Below are positions 7,154-15,118 of a stretch of 42,181 bases of DNA, one piece after another. Origin of the DNA: SHLQ01 sp964451305 (GTDB taxonomy: Bacteria > Actinomycetota > Acidimicrobiia > Acidimicrobiales > SHLQ01); the NCBI GenBank assembly GCA_964451305.1, contig CAYVHV010000034.1, positions 1-42,181 of the forward strand. Direction: 5' to 3'. Under the pieces are notes generated by a model that had not been told where the DNA came from, made no database searches, and was given only the letters and a program-made list of their open reading frames with translations. Position 1 is the first letter of the stretch. Every line of letters starts with the position of its first letter. Made by a program: the position numbers and the translations under genes.

Positions 7154-8725
7154 TTAGCGGCGACGGCTGCTGTTGGACGAGCCGTAGCCGTAGCCGTAGC
7201 CGTAGCCGGTCTGGTTATCATCGGCGCCATTCAACACGCCACCGAGTGGTCGGGTCTGCGCACGAGCCAGCATCTCCACAGCTTCTTCGACTTCGGAAGC
7301 GTTTGTTTGTCCGCGCATTGTTACGAGCAACGTCGCATCGGCGAAACGGGCGAGGGGTAGCGTGTCGGTGACTGGTCGAAGCGGTGGCGAATCGATGATC
7401 ACCAGGTCATAGGCATAGGAGAGCTTCTCAATGAACTCTTCTGATGGGACCGACCGAAGCAGTTCTGCTGGCGGCAGCGAACTATTACCTGCGGGGATAA
7501 CCGAAAGAAGCCCTTCACCGGAGGCTTGTTCTGTGACGATCTCCGCTTGGCCGACGTTCGAGAGTTGATCGGCGAGGCCGTTCTCATTTGGAAGGCCGAA
7601 CATCTGATGCTGAGTGGGGTTGTGCATGTCGGCGTCCACGACGATGACACTTGAACCGGCTCGTGCAAATGCAATCGCGAGATGTGATGCGACAGTAGAT
7701 TTTCCTTCGGCAGCATTGGGGCTCGTAACGAGGATCGAGCGAATCTCGCTACCCGCAGCCTGACCGAGTTCAATCGATGAATGCAACGATCGGTAGGCCT
7801 CAGTGAAGCCACCCGTGCGGCTCGTGATGAGCCGGCGCTCTCGCTGTTTTGTTCCAAAGCGTGAACGGACAGGCGATGGAATGATTCCGAGGATCGGTTG
7901 ACCGTCCATCGCCTTTTCCAAGCTGCGCTTGGTCAAGATTGTGTTGTCGAGGCTCTCTCGCACAAGTGCGACGCCCATACCAAGAACGAGTCCGGCGATC
8001 AGCGCAAGTCCAATGTTGCGCACCCACGATGGCGAAAAGGCTCCAGCGGGAGGCTCTGCAGCGTTGAGTATCGAGACCGATGTACTGGAGTTGAGCTGGC
8101 CGACGACATCGATCTGTGAGAGCTGGCTGCGCAACCCAGCTTCTTCTGCATCGAGGGCAACGATCTGGTTGTCAATGCTCGAGGCATCTGCTCCCGCTGT
8201 ACGGCTCGCTTCAAGATCGGCGCGCTGATCAGCGATCACGATCAGGCGTTCAGAGATGACATCGGAGGCATCGGTGAAGCGTTCGGTGGCCGAGTCGGAG
8301 CGCTCGGTCACATACGCATCTGCGAAGACGTTCGCGATGTTCGCTGCGGTATCGGGGTTGGCGTTGACCACCGTAAACGTGAGTGTGTCCGAATCATTGG
8401 ATGCCGCGATGGCCGCAGAGATTTCTTCGCCGAACGCGACAGCGGCGGCGTCAGCAACACGGTCGCTATTTGCGAACTCGACCTCGTTCTGGAGATTTCG
8501 AGAACGAACGCTCGTCGATGTATTCGAGTTGTCTTCGAGCGTGTCTGTGCTGCCGACCTCCACGCGAACCCGCGCCGAAGCTCGGAACTGAGGAGTCTGG
8601 AGGGCTGAGAGGAGAATTGCGAGAGCCAACGTTGCAAGCACCAACGCAATGATGGTGGTCTTGCGTCGGTTGACGATGTCGAGGTAATCGGCGAGTTGGA
8701 GCTCACCTACAGAGGAATCAGCCAT
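7154..8725 (-). CDS. Wzz/BY-kinase fusion: chain-length determinant and tyrosine autokinase
   Basis: 523 residues. The N-terminal Wzz domain has a first membrane segment at about 23-42, a periplasmic helical part with coiled-coil character (140-205), and a second membrane segment at about 237-254. The cytoplasmic kinase domain follows: Walker A SPNAAEGKST (335-344), Walker A' VIVVDADMHNP (360-370) and Walker B LVIIDSPP (441-448). The C-terminus ends in four Gly-Tyr repeats (Tyr 508, 510, 512, 514), the usual autophosphorylation cluster. Bacterial tyrosine kinases of this type control polymer length and export together with Wzy and Wzx. It is the last minus-strand gene of the polysaccharide locus, 125 nt downstream of the WecG-type gene, and has its own ATG. 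A paralogue lies at 22970-24622. Confidence 0.92.
   Translation of the reverse strand: MADSSVGELQLADYLDIVNRRKTTIIALVLATLALAILLSALQTPQFRASARVRVEVGSTDTLEDNSNTSTSVRSRNLQNEVEFANSDRVADAAAVAFGEEISAAIAASNDSDTLTFTVVNANPDTAANIANVFADAYVTERSDSATERFTDASDVISERLIVIADQRADLEASRTAGADASSIDNQIVALDAEEAGLRSQLSQIDVVGQLNSSTSVSILNAAEPPAGAFSPSWVRNIGLALIAGLVLGMGVALVRESLDNTILTKRSLEKAMDGQPILGIIPSPVRSRFGTKQRERRLITSRTGGFTEAYRSLHSSIELGQAAGSEIRSILVTSPNAAEGKSTVASHLAIAFARAGSSVIVVDADMHNPTQHQMFGLPNENGLADQLSNVGQAEIVTEQASGEGLLSVIPAGNSSLPPAELLRSVPSEEFIEKLSYAYDLVIIDSPPLRPVTDTLPLARFADATLLVTMRGQTNASEVEEAVEMLARAQTRPLGGVLNGADDNQTGYGYGYGYGSSNSSRRR
7184..7207 (-). repeat. Hexanucleotide microsatellite coding the Gly-Tyr tail
   Basis: Four exact GTAGCC units (7184-7207 on the plus strand), read on the minus strand as GGC TAC, encode the four Gly-Tyr pairs of the kinase tail. 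Slippage would change the number of phosphorylatable tyrosines without shifting the frame. Confidence 0.9.
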
Positions 8726-8800
8726 AGACGTATTCCGCTCCTTAGGTAGTTGCCATTCCCGACTGTACTTGGTTCACAGAAGGGATCTTGAGTCACTAAG

Positions 8801-8810
8801 CCCAATTGGG
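8801..8810. promoter_or_regulatory. Palindrome upstream of the Wzz/BY-kinase gene
   Basis: CCCAATTGGG is a perfect 10-bp palindrome about 75 nt before the kinase start, with a related CCATTGGGA at 8838-8846. It could be an operator for a separate promoter inside the locus. No clear -35/-10 pair was assigned. Confidence 0.25.
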
Positions 8811-8850
8811 AGGGGCGGTGTGACAGGGGTAACCCGCCATTGGGAATGCG

Positions 8851-9621
8851 CTATCGACGCTGCGCGACGACAGCCTTTGCCAGCTGGACGACGTACTGGG
8901 TGTTCGTGACGGCATATCGCTTGAAGAGCCTTTTAGGCTCAAGACCCATACGCCATAGCCATTCGAGACCTACACGTTGCATGACCGCTGGGGGTTTCTT
9001 CAAGAGCCCGGCGTGATAGTCGAAGGCTGCGCCGACGGCCATCATGGCGGCGTTTACCTTGCCGCGGTGCGCTCCGACCCATTTCTCTTGGCGGGGACAT
9101 CCTCGTCCGACGAGGACAACCCCAGCGCCCGATGCATTGATGCGGGCAATGTCAGCAGCGTCTTCTTCGGGCGTTGCGTCTCGGAAACGGTCCGGTTGCA
9201 CATCCGAGATGATCGCGTGGGGCCATTTCTTGAGGATCGCTGCCACGAACTTTTCGCACGTTTCAGGGGTAGATCCGAAGAGATAGATCCCAACTCCGGC
9301 GTCAGCCGCTGCGCCGACGACCTTCCAGGTGAGATCGGGGCCGTAGACCCGATCGTTAAGTCCAGCTTCGTGGAGGATGTTCATGGCCCAACGCACGGGC
9401 TGGCCGTCGGGTGTTACAAGGTCAAGCCCATTCACGACCTCGCGAAAGTCATCATCGTGGACGGCCTCCATCAAGCCGTGCGTGGCTAACGCACTCATTG
9501 CGAAGGACCGTCGTTCCCGTCCTGCCTCGATGATCTGGTCGATCGAGTCTTCGTAGTTCGTGACAGACATCTGAATGCCGAAGACATCAACTCGGCTCCG
9601 ACTGTCGATTGCGATCGTCAT
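8851..9621 (-). CDS. WecG/TagA/CpsF-family glycosyltransferase (GT26)
   Basis: 256 residues, typical of the GT26 family, which moves N-acetylmannosamine or related sugars onto lipid-linked intermediates at the inner face of the membrane. Visible motifs are VTPDGQPVRWA (about 77-87), YLFGSTPETCEKF (120-132), GRGCPRQEKWV (about 177-187), and the C-terminal membrane-associating part GLEWLWRMGLEPKRLFKRY (224-242), which in this family carries a basic amphipathic helix. ATG at 9621 directly abuts the stop of the epimerase gene (9622), so translational coupling is likely. It should add an early sugar of the repeat unit. The donor sugar is not decidable. Confidence 0.9.
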   Translation of the reverse strand: MTIAIDSRSRVDVFGIQMSVTNYEDSIDQIIEAGRERRSFAMSALATHGLMEAVHDDDFREVVNGLDLVTPDGQPVRWAMNILHEAGLNDRVYGPDLTWKVVGAAADAGVGIYLFGSTPETCEKFVAAILKKWPHAIISDVQPDRFRDATPEEDAADIARINASGAGVVLVGRGCPRQEKWVGAHRGKVNAAMMAVGAAFDYHAGLLKKPPAVMQRVGLEWLWRMGLEPKRLFKRYAVTNTQYVVQLAKAVVAQRR

Positions 9622-10704
9622 CTACTCGCCAGATCCTTCAGCGAGCCACCGCTCTGCCATCTTGTCGTGGATCTCGGACATGATTGCCGGCATGTCGTAG
9701 GTGAACTTCCAGTCGGGGTAGTGATCTTGGAAACGGCGGATATCGCTGACGTACCACATGTGATCACCGATACGGTTCTCATCGGAATAGGTCCAATCGA
9801 GCTTCTTGCCAGCGAGTTCTTCGGACATCGCAATGGCCTCGAGCATCGAGCAATTGATATCGCGGCCGCCTCCGATGTTGTAGACCTCGGCAACTCGCGG
9901 TGCACGGTAGAAATGATCGAACGCTGAGATGAGATCCGAAGCGTGGATGTTGTCTCGAACCTGCTTGGCCTTGTATCCGTAGATTGTGTACGGACGGCCA
10001 ATCACCGTGCACTTGACGAGGTACGCCAGGAAGCCGTGAAGTTCGGCGCCGCTGTGATCGGGTCCAGTGAGACACCCACCGCGAAATGCTGCGGTCTTCA
10101 TGTCGAAGTAGCGGCCGTACTCCTGGACGAGAGCGTCTGCGGCGAGCTTCGATGCGCCAAAGAGGCTGTGGGTGCTTTGATCGACACTCATCTGTTCGGG
10201 AATGCCGTGTTCTGCCCAAGGATGTTCTGGGTCGAGCTCCCAGCGTGTTTCGAGCTCGATCAGCGGAAGATGGTTTGGCGTGTCTCCGTACACCTTGTTG
10301 GTCGAGGTGAAGATGAACGGCGCGTCCGGGCAGTGCTGACGGGTTGCCTCGAGCAGGTTGAGGGTGCCGTTTGCATTGACACTGAAGTCGGTGTGCGGAT
10401 CGCGCGCTGCCCAGTCGTGGGACGGCTGTGCTGCGGTGTGAACGATGAGCGAAATGTCTGTGCTGTACTCGGCAAAGAGCCGGTTGATGGCGTCGTTATC
10501 GCGAATATCGATTGCGACGTGGCGATAGTTGTCGAGTCGGGACGTGAGGTCGTCGACAACCCACGTGGTCGATGCCTCCTCGCCAAAGAACTGCTCGCGC
10601 ATGTTGTTATCGATGCCGACGATGACGTCGGCCTCGCTCGCAAAGTGCGTCACGGCCTGGGAGCCAATGAGCCCGCCCGAGCCGGTCACCAGAATTACTG
10701 ACAT
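9622..10704 (-). CDS. NAD-dependent epimerase/dehydratase, CDP-tyvelose/paratose 2-epimerase-like
   Basis: 360 residues from ATG 10704; earlier in-frame starts would add an unrelated leader. It is an extended SDR with the nucleotide-binding motif TGSGGLIG at 7-14. FTSTNKVYGDTPN and GPDHSGAELHGFL with KQVRDNIHASDL resemble tyvelose-epimerase-like SDR proteins, which act on nucleotide-linked dideoxyhexoses or related sugars. In the segment normally giving the YxxxK catalytic pair the sequence reads HSLFGASK, with Phe in place of Tyr and the Lys kept. It would supply a modified nucleotide sugar to the locus. The exact substrate is unknown. It is followed without a gap by the WecG-type gene. Confidence 0.82.
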   Translation of the reverse strand: MSVILVTGSGGLIGSQAVTHFASEADVIVGIDNNMREQFFGEEASTTWVVDDLTSRLDNYRHVAIDIRDNDAINRLFAEYSTDISLIVHTAAQPSHDWAARDPHTDFSVNANGTLNLLEATRQHCPDAPFIFTSTNKVYGDTPNHLPLIELETRWELDPEHPWAEHGIPEQMSVDQSTHSLFGASKLAADALVQEYGRYFDMKTAAFRGGCLTGPDHSGAELHGFLAYLVKCTVIGRPYTIYGYKAKQVRDNIHASDLISAFDHFYRAPRVAEVYNIGGGRDINCSMLEAIAMSEELAGKKLDWTYSDENRIGDHMWYVSDIRRFQDHYPDWKFTYDMPAIMSEIHDKMAERWLAEGSGE

Positions 10705-10795
10705 GGGATATGTATGTCCTTCGATTGGAGAGGAGGTGCAGTGCAATAGTGTCGACCAAACGCCGATCGAGACCACCGAACAGTACAGGGTAGCG

Positions 10796-11839
10796 CTAAC
10801 GCTCCCGGAGTAATAATTCGTAGAGCTCGCCGTGTTCGCAAGCGACGGCGTCGACGGTGTATCTATCGAGCGTCGGGGTGGGGCGTGGAGCGTTCAGCCA
10901 GGCATCGAGCGCGTCGATGTCGAGTGATTGCTCATCTTCGGGGACTTCGAAAACCCAATCTGAACCGACTTCTTCAGCCAAGAGTTTGGCCTGGGCTCCG
11001 GTGGTCAAGATGACCGGTCGCTCGCGAGCGAGCGCAAAGAACGGGGCGCCCGAGTTGAACGGCGTTCGCTGGAGGGACACGACGGCGCTCGTGCGAGCGA
11101 TAAGTGGCACGATGTCTTCATCACTGATGTAGCCAGGGGAGACGGTGAGCCAGTCGTGTTGAGTAGCGCGCTGGTGGAGCGCCTCGACGAGTGCGCCGTC
11201 TCCCACGCTCCCGACAATTTCCACTGGGCGGGTACTGCCGAGTGCAATGAGTGCATCCACGAACTCGAGGATCCGGTGGTATGGGTGGATGCGCCCAAGA
11301 ATCAGCAGCGATTCTCTGTCGCTCGCTGCCGACTCGTCTTCGGCCGGTGCTTCGGGGACGATTGGTTGGCGGCTTGTGACCACTCGCAGCTCGGGGTGGA
11401 TCTGACCGAGACGACGAAGCTCGCGCTCGTGGTCGGGAACAAGAACGATCATTATTTCGGCGAGTCGGAGTATTTGGGCGCGGAACCACTCGTCGAAAGG
11501 ATCACTCTCGCCATGCGGCGCAACGTTGTGAGCGGTAACCACGACGTGATGGCGGCGCAGCTTGATCGCCGCAAGCAAACCAACCGCACGCACGTGTTTT
11601 GCCACTGTCTTTGCGGGAGTCGTGCTGCGGCTCACATGCTCAGGCCACTGAATATGGACGATCTGACCCGTTGTTGAGGCGAGATCACGAAGGGAGAGTT
11701 TGTCGACCGTCCAACCCGCCTCGCGTAGGCCTCGCTCGATGTCGGAGATGTAGGGGCTACGGGTTTGGTCCGGGGTGACCGACCAGATCACTCTCCGACC
11801 AGCATGCCCGGGAGTGGTTTGAATCTCCTGCATGATCAC
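10796..11839 (-). CDS. GT-B fold glycosyltransferase
   Basis: 347 residues from GTG 11839 (a GGAGAG about 10 nt upstream favours it over ATG 11833). The N-terminal half has HIQWPEH and VVTAHNVAPHGE (near 100-112), typical of the acceptor domain of GT-B enzymes. The C-terminal half has SLLILGRIHPYHRILEFVDAL (about 186-206) and GYISDEDIVPLIARTSAVVSL, then PFNSGAPFFALARERPVILT, corresponding to the donor-sugar site. No membrane segment is seen, so it is probably a peripheral cytoplasmic enzyme adding a sugar to the lipid-linked unit. It reads away from the divergent regulatory region shared with the beta-helix gene and leads into the epimerase after 91 nt. Confidence 0.82.
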   Translation of the reverse strand: MIMQEIQTTPGHAGRRVIWSVTPDQTRSPYISDIERGLREAGWTVDKLSLRDLASTTGQIVHIQWPEHVSRSTTPAKTVAKHVRAVGLLAAIKLRRHHVVVTAHNVAPHGESDPFDEWFRAQILRLAEIMIVLVPDHERELRRLGQIHPELRVVTSRQPIVPEAPAEDESAASDRESLLILGRIHPYHRILEFVDALIALGSTRPVEIVGSVGDGALVEALHQRATQHDWLTVSPGYISDEDIVPLIARTSAVVSLQRTPFNSGAPFFALARERPVILTTGAQAKLLAEEVGSDWVFEVPEDEQSLDIDALDAWLNAPRPTPTLDRYTVDAVACEHGELYELLLRER

Positions 11840-12030
11840 GACGGTACTCTCCGTCCCGCTCAGATCCCAAAAGGAACAAATCTGTTTCAGTCCACCACAT
11901 TCTGTTACGAGACCGTAATGTAAGCGACGATGCTGTTACATCACGCAAACTCAGACAAACACGCGAAAATTCACCAAGAAACATGTCCCCGACATGACAT
12001 TTTAGTTACGACGAGTGATAAGTTGCTGTC
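11840..12030. promoter_or_regulatory. Divergent control region with three inverted repeats
   Basis: This AT-richer stretch separates the minus-strand glycosyltransferase and the plus-strand beta-helix gene. It contains TTACG-N4-CGTAA (11905-11918), TGTAA-N12-TTACA (11919-11940) and CATGTC-CCC-GACATG (11982-11996). Palindromes of this kind are typical operator half-sites. No promoter hexamers were assigned with confidence. Confidence 0.45.
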
Positions 12031-13830
12031 GTGGGTATAACACACGGGCGGAAACAGGTCGGCTTGTCGATCTTTGTAGTCCTCGCAGTGGCGGCAACCA
12101 CTGCGGGTGGAGTTAGCGTTGCATTTGGCGACGGTGACGAAACTGTGCTGTCTTCAGCCGGTCGAACTGTGGGCGAAGCCCCGTCGGCGCGCAGCGTTGG
12201 AGAGGGCACACTCGCCTCGGAGATCGACCAAGCGCTCGCTGCCGAAGGCGTGTCAATTTCGGGCGCTGCAGTGCGGGCTGAACCCGTTGATGGCTCGAGC
12301 GCACGAGCAGTAGGCGAGGTCGAGCCCATTACCGACTCGAGGGTCTCGGAATTCGCAGCGCCAACTCCCGATGCAACGGAAGAGGCAGTGGAGAGTTCAC
12401 CGGTTGCCCGGGTAGCCCAATCACCTGCTGTCGGAAGCAGCGAATCGCAGAACGGTCGGACAGATTCCACTGCGAGTGCGCCTCGAGAGGCCCGAGATCT
12501 GCCCCCCGCAACGGTTGCTGGTTCGCCATCTGAGTCGTCGCCGCCATCGACGAACCGCGCTCCAACCACATCGGATCCGCGAACGCCGACCACATCGGAT
12601 CCGCGAATTACGACCACCACGACAACTCAAGCTCCGTTTGATCGGACCGCTCCGGTCACAGACGATCCAACTCGCTTGCAAGAACGTCCAACGACAACAT
12701 CAACGACCTCTTCGACGACAACGTCCACCACAACGACGTCCACGACAACGACGTCTACGACAACAACAGCGGCACCGACGACAACAACCGCGGCGCCATC
12801 GTCTGGGCCAGGCTGTTCGAGCGGTTGCCAGACCGTGGGCTTCCAAGACTTGTCGAACCGGAGCAACGTCACGCTCGAGAACGTGATCATCTCGAATCCA
12901 GGCGGCCGCTGCATCGATTTGATTGGTGCATCGAATATCACCCTGCGCAACGTGACGATCGAGAATTGCGGCACGAGTTCGGCGGTGACCTCGCCGAGCT
13001 ATGCGAACGGTCTCATTCGCATAGAGAACGCCAACAACATCACGATTGAAGATTCAGTACTTCGAAACTTCTCAAATGAGCGCTTTGGTGCAAGCCGCAA
13101 CAATGCCATCCAAATTACGTCGAGCTCAAACATCAGGATCCATAACAACAGCATCCGCGACGTCCACAGCAACATCGACGACAACAGCGACGATCGTGGC
13201 AACCGAGCAATCGTGATCGAGGGCGCTTCCTCGAACATTTCCATCGATCGAAACAGCCTCTACAACGCTGGACGTAACGGTGTTCAGATCAGCGGAGTTC
13301 GCGGAGGTGCGGGCATTTCGGTCACCAACAACACCATCGAAGGTCGGGGTCGTTGGAACTCCGACTACGAGGACATGATCAACCTCTTCAGCTCATCGGG
13401 TACATCGAGCAGCCCGATCCGGATCAGTGGTAACACCTTCCGCAACGGCGGTCCGAGCGACTCAGGAACTGGCATCATCCTTGGTGATGGCAACGAACGG
13501 CGTGGCCCCACCCAATACATCGTTGTGGAAAACAACCGGTTTATCGATCCAGGCCACGTTGGAATCAACCTGGCCGGCGGCGACCACATAACGATCCGAA
13601 ACAACACGATCGTTGGAACTGGCAATGTCCCGCACGCTACGACGGTCGGAATGACGATCAACCACTTCGGCTACACCGCTGAGTGCCGAGATCATGTCAT
13701 CACCGGAAACAGGGTGTACATGGAAAACCAGCACCTGCCCGACGGTGTCAACCACTTGTGGAACCCCGGTACCTGTACACAAAACGTGCAGATCTCAGGC
13801 AACAACTTCGGCGATAGCAGCCTCCGCTAG
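12031..13830 (+). CDS. Extracytoplasmic parallel beta-helix protein with a Thr/Ser-rich stalk
   Basis: 599 residues from GTG 12031. Residues 1-8 are short and basic, followed by a hydrophobic segment (about 11-32), a signal peptide or anchor. Residues 40-260 are low-complexity linker rich in Ser, Thr, Ala and Pro, ending in Thr-Ser tracts. After GCSSGCQTVGF (about 263-273) come regularly spaced Asn/Ile/Thr coils such as NITLRNVTI, NITIEDSVL, NIRIHNNSI, NISIDRNSL and HITIRNNTI, which are right-handed parallel beta-helix (PbH1) repeats. Such domains occur in polysaccharide lyases, C5 epimerases and surface adhesins. Catalytic residues could not be assigned. Placement at the head of a polysaccharide locus suggests that it binds or modifies the polymer. 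Confidence 0.85.
   Translation: MGITHGRKQVGLSIFVVLAVAATTAGGVSVAFGDGDETVLSSAGRTVGEAPSARSVGEGTLASEIDQALAAEGVSISGAAVRAEPVDGSSARAVGEVEPITDSRVSEFAAPTPDATEEAVESSPVARVAQSPAVGSSESQNGRTDSTASAPREARDLPPATVAGSPSESSPPSTNRAPTTSDPRTPTTSDPRITTTTTTQAPFDRTAPVTDDPTRLQERPTTTSTTSSTTTSTTTTSTTTTSTTTTAAPTTTTAAPSSGPGCSSGCQTVGFQDLSNRSNVTLENVIISNPGGRCIDLIGASNITLRNVTIENCGTSSAVTSPSYANGLIRIENANNITIEDSVLRNFSNERFGASRNNAIQITSSSNIRIHNNSIRDVHSNIDDNSDDRGNRAIVIEGASSNISIDRNSLYNAGRNGVQISGVRGGAGISVTNNTIEGRGRWNSDYEDMINLFSSSGTSSSPIRISGNTFRNGGPSDSGTGIILGDGNERRGPTQYIVVENNRFIDPGHVGINLAGGDHITIRNNTIVGTGNVPHATTVGMTINHFGYTAECRDHVITGNRVYMENQHLPDGVNHLWNPGTCTQNVQISGNNFGDSSLR
12565..12607 (+). repeat. 24-bp tandem repeat in the beta-helix stalk
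   Basis: ACCACATCGGATCCGCGAA occurs at 12565-12583 and again at 12589-12607 with a period of 24 bp, coding TTSDPRTP followed by TTSDPR. Further Thr-coding ACGACGTC-CACGACA-type repeats follow at about 12700-12790. The repeats keep the frame and lengthen the stalk. Confidence 0.85.
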
Positions 13831-13864
13831 CTCCTTTGGCGCTGCCCGAGCATCTCGCGGGTCC

Positions 13865-15118
13865 TTACACTGCGACTCGTTCTGCCTTCGCGAGACGAAG
13901 CACAGCAACCCAAAGGCCGCCTGCGAGTAGGAACTCAGCAACGAAGGTCGTCACCGCAGCTGCTTGCCAGCCGAACTGCGGAATGAAGATCACGTTCCCA
14001 ATGACGTTCACGATTGCGGTTCCAAAGATGATCCACGAACGAATGCCGTGATGATCTGAGCCCGTGAGGACGTTGCCGGGAAAGTACTGCAAGCCTTTCA
14101 CGAAGGGGATAAAGGACATCCAGCGGATAACCGTGACCGCTTCGCCCAGTTCAGGGTTCCGGATCACGATCGTGGCAAGAGGCGCGGCGATGAACAGCCC
14201 AATTCCTGCAACGAGTCCGTACCCAGCCCCAACCGTCGTGAGCCTGCGGGCAAAGGCCATTGCCTCGTTGACCGTCGAATTGCCACGTCGAAAGAACTCG
14301 GCGTAGGACGCCCGTACGAGGGCCACGAGTGGGATCGTCGCCATATCGGCGATTCGATACCCGGGGGAGTAGACGGCGTTGTCGAGTTGGAATTCTTCGG
14401 AGGTGCCAAGGACAAACTTGTCGATGTCAGTTTGGCCGCTCGATGACGTTTGAACGAAGACGAAACCCATTCCGTTCTTGAGGTCTTCTCGAGTGGGCGA
14501 GGCGAGTCCGAATGCTCCGCCAAAGGCTCGCGCCACTTGAACCGCGCTCACGAGGCCCCAACCAACCATGCCCGCGAGCAAGAAGATCGACCATCGACGG
14601 AGGTCATCAAAGCCAAGGAGAAAGAACGTCCCGAGGAGTACGAGGCGCATCACGCCACCGGCAATGTTGATGCGCAACCCAATGTCGGACCGATGATGGG
14701 CTTCGGTCATCATCGTCGAGGCCTGCGCCGTGTTGAATCCAATGAGTTGGGCAACACCGAACAGAGCGACGGTCAATGGCGACGTTCCGTCGAAGAAGAT
14801 GATGGCGATCAGAACAGCGACGAGCGTGCCGATAGCGCCGCCGATCGACGTTGCGGAGGTGACCTTCTTCCACGTGTGCGCAAACGGTAGGTCGAGCGCA
14901 ACGGCCCGAACCCCAACGTGGTTCATTCCCCACTGCGCTGCGGGCGCCAAGAGTGTGGTCAACGCAAGGATTCGAACGTAGTCAGCAAATACCGCTTCGT
15001 CGAAGATGGCCAGAAGCACAAAGATCGTGGCCGCCCGTGTAATTTGCACCAGCAGTTCGGCGACCAGCACAAAGGCGGTGTTCTGGGCGAGGCCTTTATC
15101 TGATCGATCGACGGTCAT
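13865..15118 (-). CDS. Wzx-type oligosaccharide flippase (MOP superfamily)
   Basis: 417 residues, with about twelve hydrophobic segments spread over the whole length, as in Wzx/RfbX flippases, which move the undecaprenyl-linked repeat unit across the membrane. The early part NTAFVLVAELLVQITRAATIFVL matches the first helices of the family. The middle part has SGQTDIDKFVLG (about 219-230), the usual DxxxLG-like loop, and later FPGNVLTGSDHHGIRSWIIF. The start ATG (15116-15118) overlaps the TAA of the upstream glycosyltransferase by one base (TAATG), so the two are translationally coupled. The gene is convergent with the first beta-helix gene (34 nt between stops) and should work with the Wzy-type protein at 21598-22935. 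Confidence 0.88.
   Translation of the reverse strand: MTVDRSDKGLAQNTAFVLVAELLVQITRAATIFVLLAIFDEAVFADYVRILALTTLLAPAAQWGMNHVGVRAVALDLPFAHTWKKVTSATSIGGAIGTLVAVLIAIIFFDGTSPLTVALFGVAQLIGFNTAQASTMMTEAHHRSDIGLRINIAGGVMRLVLLGTFFLLGFDDLRRWSIFLLAGMVGWGLVSAVQVARAFGGAFGLASPTREDLKNGMGFVFVQTSSSGQTDIDKFVLGTSEEFQLDNAVYSPGYRIADMATIPLVALVRASYAEFFRRGNSTVNEAMAFARRLTTVGAGYGLVAGIGLFIAAPLATIVIRNPELGEAVTVIRWMSFIPFVKGLQYFPGNVLTGSDHHGIRSWIIFGTAIVNVIGNVIFIPQFGWQAAAVTTFVAEFLLAGGLWVAVLRLAKAERVAV

Noticed and set aside
12700..12790. Short Thr-coding repeats considered as a CRISPR-like or regulatory array
   Set aside because: They are in frame, code Thr/Ser stalk residues, and have no spacers of regular length.
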